From contig JAINUG010000020.1 in the NCBI GenBank assembly GCA_029706075.1, positions 2,371,625-2,435,624 on the forward strand: DNA of 64,000 bases, given 5' to 3'. Positions within the stretch are counted from its first letter, which is position 1, and each line of letters opens with the position of its first letter. A model generated the notes under the pieces. That model worked only from the letters and a program-made list of their open reading frames with translations, did no database searches and had not been told where the DNA came from. The position numbers and the translations under genes are program-made. Positions 1-12,400 of the stretch are shown here, in pieces. The stretch comes from Aldrovandia affinis. Lineage: Eukaryota; Chordata; Actinopteri; Notacanthiformes; Halosauridae.

Positions 1-3000
1 TTCCTCAGCCTTCAGGAGGCGCATGTGTATACAGCTGTAGACTTTCTCCAGCAGAGTGAATGTGTAAAAACATTACATTAAAACCTGTTTTGATATTCGC
101 ATTCTCCGCAATGTAGGCTGAAGCTTAGAGGGCCCTATTCATATTACCCCAGCCGGGGCACAAAGACGACACACATCATGAAGCGGCAGCTTTAATGGGA
201 TTGGACACGCATCTGCACACCTGTGTCAGCAGTGACACCACCGCCTCCACTTGGGTGCTTTCAAATACATTATGCCCGGTGTACAGCGTGACAGCTTCAT
301 TGTTATTAGATGGCATCATCCAGAATGTTCTGTGAATGAAAGTAAGACATGTCGGGTACAGGTATGGGTGGCCTCTAAGAGACAACGTAGAGTCTGCTGT
401 GGTGAGCAGGTTGGATTGGGTATACACATCAGTGATTTTTCAAGTCACTGAAACCTCTTGCTTATCCTCAGTTCAGCAGAGCTTTTATTTTTATTTTTGG
501 AAAAAAATTGTAGAGTGAATCATCTTTTTATTATATTAATTGACATGCGTAGCCTTAGTTCATTTGGTGTGTTTCTGAACTCACCAAATGTCAATACACT
601 TCTCTGCAGCTAAGAAGTTGGCAAGTCAACTCCGGTATGCCGTGAAATGTTCAACTTGCCTTTGAGGAATTCTTAGAGTTGATAACCTTTTGTTTGCAAA
701 AATACCTGCTTTCAACAAAGGAGGTTGTAATTTATCAATAATGTTTCACTGAATGTGTGGCGCGGACTGACAATGGTCACTAGCAGGGGCTGAAATGTTG
801 GTGTGAATAACGTATGTGTTTATTTTTTTAGAAACATTGCTGCCACGTCGGTTTGCCTGTCTTGGTGATTCTTTTTGGATTACCAAGCAACAATACCATC
901 CTGTCACCTCTTTTAAAAAGGCTGAAGCTTAGTGGGACTAGGCAAGAATGGGAGTGGGGTGGGAGTGGTATTGTTTCAGGTATGAGACATTAAACCAAGG
1001 CCCTGAATAACTAGCTATTTACAATAATGTGGTCTTTCACATCACAATGTGCCCCCTGCGTCCTAGACAATTTCTTTATTTACAGTAGTTCTGTTAAACT
1101 GGCCATTAATCAACATCAGTCATAACTGGCCAAATACACCCCCCTAGCAGATGTGCAGTGCTGGATGGTTAAATCTCTTTAAGATGTATGTACCACAAAT
1201 ACAAATCAAGATTATCGCTGTTGTCACAAGGCAAATTTGTGGATTTTAATTTCAAATGCTCCTTTCACATAAACAGTCTTGGGCATTTGTGGAGGCACCC
1301 GGCATAAAGACCCAACAACTTACACTCCAGGACAATTGTGGTCTTCTTCACAGGACCAACGTCGATCTGAGAACGCTATTTATTTTATAGGTTGTTTCCA
1401 AAAGTGCTCTGTATTTTAAATTTTCACCTACTAAATGCATCATAAAAAATAAAAAAATCTAACGTAAAATGTTTTAACTTCAATTGATGGTATGGCTTGT
1501 TAATCCACCCTGATATCTGATGGATTTTGTGTATTATTCAGGATTGCCTTGCCTAAACATGACTCACTCCTTGTCATGCAGCAAATAAGCTACAGCTTAT
1601 TTACAGGAAGAACAACCACACAACGGTGAGTACAAAAACACTTATTTACAGTGTATTATAGCTGGAGATTTTGTCATTTATAAACCAGTATTTGTAATGT
1701 ATGCATGATTTCAAGGACTCATGTAAAATATGTATTTGGAATATATTTGATATTCCTTGGTATTTCCCATGTCCTGATGTACAATGCAGCATACATTTAC
1801 TTTTAATAAAGTTATTTTCTTCACAAAAGCACTTGTATTTTGTTATTGTGTTGTGTCTGAGTGATGGTCTGTAAAGTCTATTATACAAGTTGATTTGAGG
1901 ACCAGAGTGGAATTTCAAAAGCAAAAAGAGATCTAGTCAACAACTTTAAACTTAAACGTACTTTTCTGCCCCTGACTTTTGAAGAAGCTTCTTATGTCTT
2001 ATTTTATTTTCATGTTAACTGGACCAACAGAAATGTTTTATTAGTTTAGCTAGTCAGACTACTGGCTAACACTTACTGAATATGTACTGATGAATTAACT
2101 ATGTTGGCTAACTAGCACACGTACATTTGACACACAACATCAGGTGGTTTGCAATCGTGCTCACTCTCATCGTGCTCATTTTCTATGCAAGATGGACAAT
2201 ACAGAATCCAAATGAAATGGATAGGGAATTCCAGATCCAAGACAGAAAAACACTTGTGCAGCTTTTGAAAAATGTTTAAACTTCAAATATTCAATTTAAT
2301 GTGGTTAGATACAGAAAAATAGTAAAATTATACACAAATGTGTGTGGGGGGTGGGGGTGGGGATAAAGGGATTTTGGTTGCCACTAGAGGGCAGAATTAA
2401 ATAAGGAATACAAAATATACAGTACCAGTATAGGCCTATATGAGGTACTAACAAAGCATACCAGTAAGTTTTTTAGCATTGTTATTCAATTTCCAAGTTA
2501 GAGCTACAACAGAATCAAATGCAAAAACTATTTAAACTTTCTGAACAGTTACAGTGAAAATGGTGTGTTGGCATATATATTGTAATAAATACAACATTTT
2601 AATCTGTCAGGCTTTTCTTTCATAAATACATATGTATTACATCTGAGCTATGGTGCTGGTTTCATTACAATTGCCCCAACTCATTGTATGTGCTTAACAT
2701 GAGATATTTCTGAGGAAGAATACCATGCATTAAGTATTATTATAACGTATATTCTATTTAGTAGTAGGAAAGTATGTATTTGGCTTATATTCTTATAAAG
2801 GCTCAATTCAAATACAAAAATAATTTTAAAAATACAGAAAACAAGACCATGTCAATGTACACGTGAGTACACATTCAAAAGTCTCTGATGCAAAGGTCTA
2901 GCCATTACCCAGACTGCTCCAGTCACAGCACTTTGACTTTACATGAGCCAGAGGAAGAGAGGCTGGGTTCATGAAGATGGAATGCCCACATGTGAGTTAA

Positions 3001-3488
3001 TTCCAAATTAAACTTTCACACAACAGTGGGAAACCCCCCCCCCCTTGATCCTCAATGCTTCCAGCTACTTGTTCCCACCCACTGAAAAATAAAAGTCTCA
3101 CCTTATATTTCTGTTCAACACAAATTAATATTAAAATTAATTATCGCACCTACTGTGGCAGGAACTTGCTGAGCGGAATTGATATAGTACACTTCAGTGC
3201 TTTGTCAGAAGTGTAATGATTGCTGGTGAGATTCTCAGGCTGTGTGGATCAGGTTTAATGAGCAATCCCCCTTCCCTTGTGTGGATAATTTACTTGCCAT
3301 TTTAACTAACTTCTCTTCAGTTTTTGTAGTCTCGCAATCTTAATGGCTGGGTCACAGAGCCCCACCCATAAGGTCTGACATGGGAGAGCCCTTAAAAAGG
3401 TGTTCTAGGGAGCACAGTTCATCCTCTCCCTGTCTCTGATGCTGGCTACTGGTAGGGAATCCTTTGGTGCCCACTGTACCATCTCCTG
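1..3488. other. Downstream flank of slc16a4, no gene recognised
   Basis: AT-rich sequence with short open frames that show no family signature on either strand. It holds G-rich and C-rich runs near 2345 and 3030. The part just below 3489 should include the slc16a4 3' untranslated region (minus strand), but I could not fix a poly(A) site. No tRNA, rRNA or clear mobile element was seen. Confidence 0.5.
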
Positions 3489-6400
3489 CTACAAAGTGCC
3501 ATTTTTCTGGGGTTCTGGGCCGCAGCAACCATTGCTCTCCCCTTCAGCCCCAATGGACTTTCTTCTGGCCTCCCACCTCCGGACCAGGGGCTCCAGGAAC
3601 AGTGAGATTGAGGAAACCAGGTAGCACACCCCCGCCAGGTAGAAGGAGCAGACGTAGGTCTGGGTATAGTCGTACAGCCAACCTATAACATACACATTAG
3701 CACCTGTTTATTGTTTACATTTTCAGTCAACCTGAAATAAATGTAAAATAAAAGTCAAACTCTATTCTGTTCCTATATGTTAAAACATACCATTCTGTGT
3801 TCTTTTAATTGAACTCATATTAGGGTGATACTATATTTGTCACAATGTTGTTTTTTCACATTGTTTTGGATGCGTGAATCAATGAATTCAAATTGATAAA
3901 TCGAAGAATTTGCACCAGGTCTAATTGACAGTTCTATTGTATATGTCACAGCTTTCATACCTACTGTATTACTTTTTAAGCTTAATTTTAAGCAAGCTTA
4001 ATTTTATGTGGGGGGAAAAAGCCATTTAAACATTCCCGTTTTCCAAATTAAGACATGCAATGTACATTCCTACCACGATGGAAAATCAACCCAGTATGAC
4101 AATTCAAAATCTGGTGTGTGTGGTGGGATGAGTAAACAGACCCACAAGCTATTTCCAGGAAACACCCTTGACCCTCCACTGGGCTCTTGGGCAATTGGAG
4201 GTTGTTAATTACCCGGCACGCCTCAGGCTGGTGGCCAGACTAGGGTAATCAGACTACAGTCTAGGATTTCTGCGCCACTGAGTTCTCAGCAAACTAAAAT
4301 CAGTGGCTTATTTCTGGTGTGATCTAAAACAGAAAAGGTTGTCAAATATTTTTACGGCAGTACAACCTCTATTTAAACAACTCACTGGGCTTTGATATAA
4401 CATAATGCTCCTCGTTTATATGTTGGATACTCCGATATTTCATTAAGTACTGAAATAGGATCTTTCAGACGAGGGACACTTGCATTTTACTAATAATGAA
4501 AGAGTGAAGGTGGGGTTGGAATTGCTGTATTCTTTACTCCGTAACATAATATAATTTAAGTAATACACTGAAAATTGACACAAATTTAAGTGGAAAACCT
4601 GATGAAAGAAACAACCCCGTGTTGGAATTGTTTGATCAAGTTATGGGGAAAATAACATCCCATTGATATTGAAATGCTATTGGCCATATATTCAAAACAT
4701 TTCACTATTTTCTGAAGAAAAAAAACGAATATAATTTTTTTTAAAAGAAGGAAAAAAAAGCCTTATAGTTTAAAAAATATAGGCAAAGGGTTTCGCATTT
4801 CTGTAAATGAAAGCAAATAAACTCACTGACTTATTCTACAGCTCAGCAAGAACTCCAGACATTTAAGACCCCACCCTGACTCTCCCCCTCCCCCACCACC
4901 CCCATTCATACAATGCTGCGCAGCCCTCTACACTGAGAGGAGGCTTCTCACCCTCCCCCATCAAAAGAGAACCATTCTCTCTCCCCCACACTCACACTCA
5001 CACACAGGCATGTCCCTTTCCAAAACAGATGCCACCATTTGAGAAACGGTGGTGTGGGGAAAGGCTGCAGTGAAATGGTTTACCATACGTTTGCCAACTT
5101 CAATTTTAAATTACAGTTCAATGCACTCCTGAAATATGCCCTGAGGCACGAGAGACTGGACTTATTCACCTGCAAGGGGTGGCCCTGTAAGGCAGCCGAG
5201 GCCGACAAAAAACATGGAAAAGCCCAATGAGCTGTTCAGCTTCTCCACCCCGACCAGGTCTACCTGAGGAGGCACAAACAAAGACAACACAGATCAGAAC
5301 GAATTACATCAATGTAGAACAAAACTGGAAAGCAGCTCACTCCATGATTTCACTTCTGGTTGTGCACTTGAGGTTATACATCATTAAAATGCGAAAAAGT
5401 ACCTGTTTTAAGAAAGATGTGACAACTGGATCACTCTTACTGCTTTCTGTAATGACACTCATTACCAGACCCAGTGAACATATGGGAGCATGTTTGCCCT
5501 GATGTCCAATACTTTAAGCTGCTTTGTAGTTTTGTTCTGGAGCACTTCTTGCTTCACAAAGCAAGACCGAAAGTCAGCAAAAACCTGACGCTGTTCTTTG
5601 TGGAGCTTGTAGATTTTTGGCTCCTTCATCTCAAACGTCAATACGCACTCCTTGAGCATCGGCAGAACACCAATGTAGAAATTTGCTATGAGATTTGTCT
5701 TTTTTCTATGATGGAAGACCTTGTCTGTTACGCTTCTCTTCCGGTTGGCCCCACCCTCTGTCAATTTCTTCATGGAGAGACTTTTTTGAATTCTTTGAGA
5801 GAATTTCTCTCAGCTTGTCTCTTGCTTGGAGGCTGAGACACTTTCCACGATAAACAGAAACACTTGATGTTGGTAAAGAGGTTTTTCTGAGTCGCATTTT
5901 GAATGACGTGCAAATCGGAATGACCGGGAAATTCCGATCTGTGCGTCTGCATTGGCAGATATCAGATTCCTATCGGATTTATTTCCACGTATGAATGTGG
6001 CCCAAAACGGATCTGAAAATATCAGATTCCATGTGCTTTTTTCCTGTTTTTACATTCTTAATACATATACGATGTGAGCAAAAAATCTGAATTGGGTCAC
6101 TTTTATCAGACGGTGTAAACATAGCCTGAGAGTCTGGATCAATGTCTAATGCCCACACTCAGCTTACCCAATGACATATTGACAACAATCTTGAGGATAA
6201 TCCGCGTGCACTCCAAAACTGAACACACCCACACCTGTGCTCCCATGAAACATACGTACCTTTCAACTACCCATCAGTCAAACATTACTCATTTTATATC
6301 CGCTATTTGTATTCATACAAATATATCACAACTCCACAATTATTGAGACTTTTGATAAAGGCCCTGTATAAAATAAACAATAGAGGTATTAAGCTATATT

Positions 6401-9400
6401 GTATGCTCAAAAAACGGGGAAATGATATTATTTTATACTAATACAATTGTTCAGAGAAAAAACTATTCTCTTCAGATCCTTCAGTCTGTGCTTGTGTACC
6501 GCCCAGACATAAGCAGACACATGTAATTAAAGGGGGCAGTACACAAGCACAGACCGAACGATCTGAAGGATCTTGAAAGATTCTGTATGGTGGAATGGTC
6601 AAAGATCCCTGCAATATGTTCACCAATCTCATAAAACGCTTTATAACATGACATGTTAATGCACATTTATTTTTGTCTGGTTTTATCTCAAAATAATTAT
6701 ATGGGATCCCAATAATTGTGAGGAAAAATTATTTTGGGGGAAAAAAATATATTTTAAATATGAATATAACAAATAAAAAAAAGTTCAGAAATATAGGTTA
6801 CACCCCAACATGTGGACGGGTTTGAACTGCGTTATGAGCTTCACTGCTTTTGCCAGGCTTGTAACACATGAGATTAGATGTATGCTAATTCCAGTTCTTT
6901 AGTACTTTACTTCTAATTGTTATTTTAGGGGAGGAGTAAGTGATTTTTGCCCCTTAAGAAAGTCTTGGCTGTCTCCCATAAAATGGTGTGGAAGATTACA
7001 CCTCTATTAGATTTACACGCCCCCACAGGACAAGCTAATACCTCGAGGCAATGATCCGCCTCCTTCGAGAGTGGACTCACCCAACTATGCTTACCAGGTC
7101 GCCTTACCGCTCCTCAGAGAGCTCGTGCCAGCTCTTCCTCCCCCCTCCCTCTGGGCCAATTACCGCCCCCTAGCAGCACTCCCGATCAGGGCAAGATTAC
7201 ACTTTATTTTTGCCCCTAGTTGATGGTGTCTTTCCCTCAGACTTCCATGCCAACATCACCTTAGCCACAGTTTCCCTGAGAAACCTCAGAAAGTTGAGCA
7301 GTCTTTGTCACTGAAGCTCCTGCCAAATGTGCCCCACAAAGTCACTGAGATCTGTTCTTGAGATCTAGCCATGCTAGATAATAGGCAAAATAATAGGCAA
7401 CCAGGCCTGCCCTCCATTAGGCCCGACTCTCCCCTTCCCAATGTGCCCAACTGGGATACTCATAGCCCAGGCCATTTGAGTGCCCCCCCCCCCCCCAAAA
7501 AAAAAGTGTTGCCTTTATTTAGACAATTACACAATTACCTGTATATTCTTTATTATTTGGGTAGTGAATTCTCCATATGTCTATAACCAGGGCCGGATCT
7601 AGGCATAGGCAAACTAGGCATGTGCCTAGTGTTTAATTGCCACAGGGGGGCCCAGACAGAGGGATTCGTTATTTTTATATATTTTTTTTTACATTTAAAT
7701 ATTTTTGGATAACAATTCCAATATATAACTTTATTTCAATGTATTATTTTTGAAAGTCATACACAACGTAAGCACCTTGCAAAAAGTCTTTCCGGTTCAG
7801 TGCAGATTATGCTTGCTATGTTAGCAGTGTCCTTTCAGGTGCAGCAAAAAAATAAATAATACAAAATAAAGAGGAAGAAGAAAAACAACAGAGTGGCTTT
7901 GCAAAGGTTCCTGGCCCTGGTCCAGGAATCAAATCAAATCAACAGATAGCCAGCCTCAATCACCGGCTGCACAGTAATTGAGACGGCTGCCGTCTGTGCA
8001 GAGATATTGTTAGCAGAGGGGCATAGTGACATTAACCCTGCATTAGCAGCAGAGCATTGAAAAATTTGGAAAGTTCTTTCAATGGGCATCCGAGAAGTGC
8101 GTGCAGCCACAGAACATCTGAAATAAATATACGCACAGGATCTTGAAAATGACTTTACAGAGGAGTTTTGCCATTTCAGCTCAATGGTAAAGGGTGAACA
8201 ATCAGTGATGGGCATGTATAATAAGCTCAGAGAGCTAGGCCTGGACGATGCATTCCCCAACGTGGAAATATGCCTTCACTGATTGCAAATTGCTCCGGAG
8301 AAAGGTTTTTTTCTTTATTGAAATGCGTTAAACACGTACCTGAGTTCAACAGTGAAGGAAAATAAACTGAACACGATGAATAACTAACTATGAATAAGTA
8401 AAGACAAATAATAAAATCAAATGTAAAATGCAACTAAATAAATTAAACATAATGGCCTATACCCCTATAAATACAAATTATATAGAGTATCAAATTGCAT
8501 ATAAATACCTAAATATAAATAAACCACAACAAAGTAAAATATATCTAGGGCTGTGGCGGTATTACATTTTCACGGTATGATAATTGTACTACTCAATATC
8601 ACGGTTTTCGGTATATCACGGTATCAGTTTTTAAGCAAAAAAAAAGTATCACACAAAGTTTACAACTCAATCTGTTTATTGTATGCTCTGCAGATTTATA
8701 TACCATTTTAATTGAAAAATAAAACAAAAAATGCAACTGAATATAGTTCATCCATCCATCCATCCATCCATCCATTATCTAAGCTGCTTATTCCTAGTCA
8801 GGGTCGCGGCGGGGGGGGGGGGCTGGAGCCTATCCCAGCATGCGTTCCGGGCAAGAGGCAGGAATACACCCTGGACAGGTCGCCAATCCATCGCAGGGCA
8901 CACACACCATTCACTCACACACTCATACCTACGGGCAATTTAGACTCTCCAATTAGTCTAACGTGCATGTCTTTGGACTGTGGGAAGAAACCGGAGTACC
9001 CGGAGGAAACCCACGCGGACACGGGGAGAACATGCAAACTCCACACAGAAAGGCCCCCGGCCTGGATTCGAACCCGAGACCTTCTTGCTGTGAGGCGACA
9101 GTGCTATCCACTGCACCACCGTGCCGCCTGAATATAGTTCACTCATATATAATATAAATCAATTTAAATCATTCACTTTACGAATTAAGCAAAATTTTGC
9201 TTAATTTGAGCGAGTGGTTTGCTTTTGTTAGTCAAAAACCTCTTCAAACCTCTTCTTCCCGGAAAAGTTACCTCACTTATTTTGCTGAGAAATGTTAGTT
9301 CGCGAGACTTTTGTTTCGGGTCCAAATAGTCTACGAGTTCTGTAACTACGTTTTAACTTAAGCATATTTTTTCCGTAAGCTTATTTTTTCCGTAGTTTAA

Positions 9401-12400
9401 TGTGATACCCGTGTGATTTGACAAAGCAGATATTCAAGGAAATAGAATATTTCCGATGGTAGAATTTATTTGAGCAAAGGGCAAAATATGAAGACATAAC
9501 ATAACACGACTGCTTCGTTCACAAGAAGCCGGCCATCTATTACTCCCTAGAATTTTGAAAAGCACAGCTGGTGGTAGAGCCTTCTCTTTTAGAGCTCCTC
9601 TGTTGTGGAACGGTTTACCAAGGCATGTTAGGGATTTGGATACAGTTTCAATTTTTAAGTGTAGATTAAAAACATATCTTTTCAGCCTAGCCTACTGCCA
9701 AACATAGTCTAGGTGGAGAGATGGAGAAGGCCGTGCCCTAGTGTCTTATGGAGTGAGAAACTTTCCATACTGTCACCTCCTCAATGGGTTACCACCACTG
9801 TTATGCTGGTTATCCTTGATCAGGTGTGGATTGTTTGGAACTCTCTCATGGCTGCGTGTTTTCTCTGTCCCTCTCCTAATAGGTATGCTGCCATAGCTTA
9901 CACCTGTTGGGGCTATCTGTATATTTCCTATGCTTGTGCTCCCCTGCTCTTACATAATGCTACTGGCTATAGCACTGCTTTTTTTTGTTCTGACTGCATG
10001 TTCTCTTCTCTGCCTCGGCCTCTGACTCGGGGGCACCTGCCCCGAGCCTAGATCCTGCGAGAAATGTGAGCTGCCCCCATCAACCCTCACCCCCCACGCC
10101 ATCCCAGTTCCTGGATCTGGACCCTCTCCGCGTGGTTTAGCCCGCATGGTTTGATTTTTTTTTTTTCCCCGCATGAAAATAGTTTTTGCCACGTGATTGG
10201 TATTATGTTAAGTTTATGTACTATTTAATATTTTAATATCGTGGTATACCGTCACACCCCTAATATATACCGACCTAAACTAATAATAATAATAATATGT
10301 GGCAGTTAAAATGTCGTTGTGTTTGTTTACAAAATATCAAAATGTGCGCGCGTTTGTAGGGGAGAAAGGGCGGGGTGAGTGGGGGACGACGACGAAAATA
10401 ATGGTTTGCCTAGTGTAGTATATTCATTTAATCCGGCCCTCTCTACAACCCCCTGTTCAATAATATATTGATTTATTTATTCAGATGAGGGTAAGATGTT
10501 TGCTTTTTTTTAATGTGAAGTGCCCCTTGTTTTTTTAATTGGTCTTTAAATTGCTATCCTCACCCAAGAGGCCACTCAACTCCTGGTCCAGGCCCTGGTG
10601 ATCTCTCGTCTGGACTACTGCAATTCCTTGCTGGCAGGCCTTCCGGCCTGTTCCATCAAGCCTCTGCAACTAGTCCAGAATGCTGCCGCTCGCCTGGTGT
10701 TCAACCAGCCGAAGTTCACCCACGTCACCCCTCTACTCTCCTCTCTGCACTGGCTCCCCATCGCAGCACGCATCAGATTCAAGTCACTGGTGCTTGCTTT
10801 TCAAGCGGCCAGAGGTACTGCTCCCCCATACCTCCAGTCACTCATCACTCCCTACACCCCGCCCAGACTCCTCCGCTCCGCCTCCTCTGGCAAACTGACT
10901 GCCCCATCCCTCCGGGCGCCTGGCAGCCGCTCCTCGCGGTCTCGCCTCTTCTCGGTCCTGGTGCAGACCTGCCAACCTTGGGAATTTTTTTGGAGTACAA
11001 CCAGCGGCGTAGGTTTCGTTTGAACATTGGGGGCGACCAGTGGCGTAGCGTGGGTTGCCAGCACCCGGTGCGAGGCACGTAACGGCGCCCCATGTTCTGT
11101 CGACGGGGGGTGCGCGATTAAAAACAAACCAAAAAAGGTTGTTTTTTGTACGTTTCCTTAAATTTTGCGCCCCTCGGAATTTTTTCTTTTTTTGCGTAGT
11201 TTCAGCGGACATTTGCGTACATGCGTATTTTGACCAAGAATTGCGTGCTTTGTACGCAAAATGCGTACAGGTTGGTAGGTCTGCTGGTGCCTCGCTGGTG
11301 GAACGACCTCCCGCAATCGGTCAGGACTGCGGAATCACTTCCAATCTTCCGCAAGAGACTCAAAACCCACCTCTTCAGACTCCACTACCACTGAACACTG
11401 TCCAACTAGTCAATCTGTCGTCACCACTGTTTACTTGTTCTACACTATTTAAAAAAAAAAAAAAAAAACTAACCTTTTCTTTCCCAGTGTTACAGGTATG
11501 ATACGCAGATGCCTGCAATGATGTCTATTGCTGTATTACTGCACCGATCTTGTGCGCTAACTATGATTGTTCTTGTATTGACCGTATTGATGCACATCTT
11601 GTAAGTCGCTCTGGATAAGAGCGTCTGCTAAATGCTTAAAATGTCAAATGTAAATGTAAAATGCTATCACTTTCAAGTATGTAATTTTGTATCTTCAATT
11701 CAACATTGCAAAATGGCATACAAAATGTATTATGTGCCATTTGCATAGCATTGCATATGAAAAGGTTAATAATACATTTGTTAATATATACCTTTTATTT
11801 GACAATATTTATGATACAGTATATATTCATTAACTCTGAAAAACATATTTTGCCACCGTATATTACTTTTTCACTCACCAGGACAGGCAGCAGTAGAGCC
11901 ATGTAGCCTCCACAGAAGATGGCGAAGAAGACGGCGTAGACCATGAGCAGGAGGTAGGTTTTCGCCAGTGGGTAGAGCAGGTTGACCAGACCACACAGGA
12001 TAAGGTAGACCTTGTGATAGTGGATTTTGGGCAGCAGATTTCTGTCTGCCAACAGCCCAGATAGCAGTTGAGCCACTGTCTCTGTGATCCCTGGTGAAGG
12101 AAGAATTAAAATAAGTGACTCCCACTCTTATCACTTTAAAGACCCGTAAAGCCAAGAAAAGATGGTAGCGCACATTTTTACATTTACATTTTAAGCATTT
12201 AGCAGACGCTCTTATCCAGAGCGACTTACAAGATGTGCATTAATACAAGGTGAGAACAATCAAAGTTAGCGTACAAGATCAGTGCAGTACAACGGCAAAA
12301 GACATCGTTGCAGGCGTCTGCGTATCATAACTGTAACATTGGGAAATAAAAGGTTAGTGGGTGTTTTTTTATTATTTTTTTTAATTTATTTTTTTAGAAC

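Larger units (their letters stand above)
8546..10262. mobile_element. DNA transposon nested in the hAT element
   Basis: The left end (tagggctgtggcggtatta) pairs imperfectly with the complement of the right end (taggggtgtgacggtatacc). This is the inverted terminus of a very common fish hAT-type non-autonomous family. The flanks are AT-rich and no clean 8-bp duplication could be fixed. The interior holds a SINE at 8751-9127 and a LINE-like tail at 9530-10060. Confidence 0.6.
7588..10441 (+). mobile_element. hAT transposon with nested insertions
   Basis: It starts CAGGGCCGGATC and ends ATCCGGCCCTC. It is flanked by 8-bp target duplications with one mismatch (tctataac at 7580-7587, tctacaac at 10442-10449). 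The subterminal sequences also pair (ggcaaactaggc against its complement near 10406). An 8-bp duplication and a hAT-like coding remnant at 8040-8275 support the class. The element is interrupted by a second DNA element (8546-10262) that itself holds a SINE, so three insertion events are stacked here. Confidence 0.75.

Noticed and set aside
176-427. 83-codon minus frame near the left edge
   Set aside because: No domain, splice context or similarity that I recognise; likely chance.
10598-11023. A 141-codon frame that looks like a host gene
   Set aside because: Motifs and the downstream tail show it is the end of an L2-type LINE reverse transcriptase, interrupted by a MITE.
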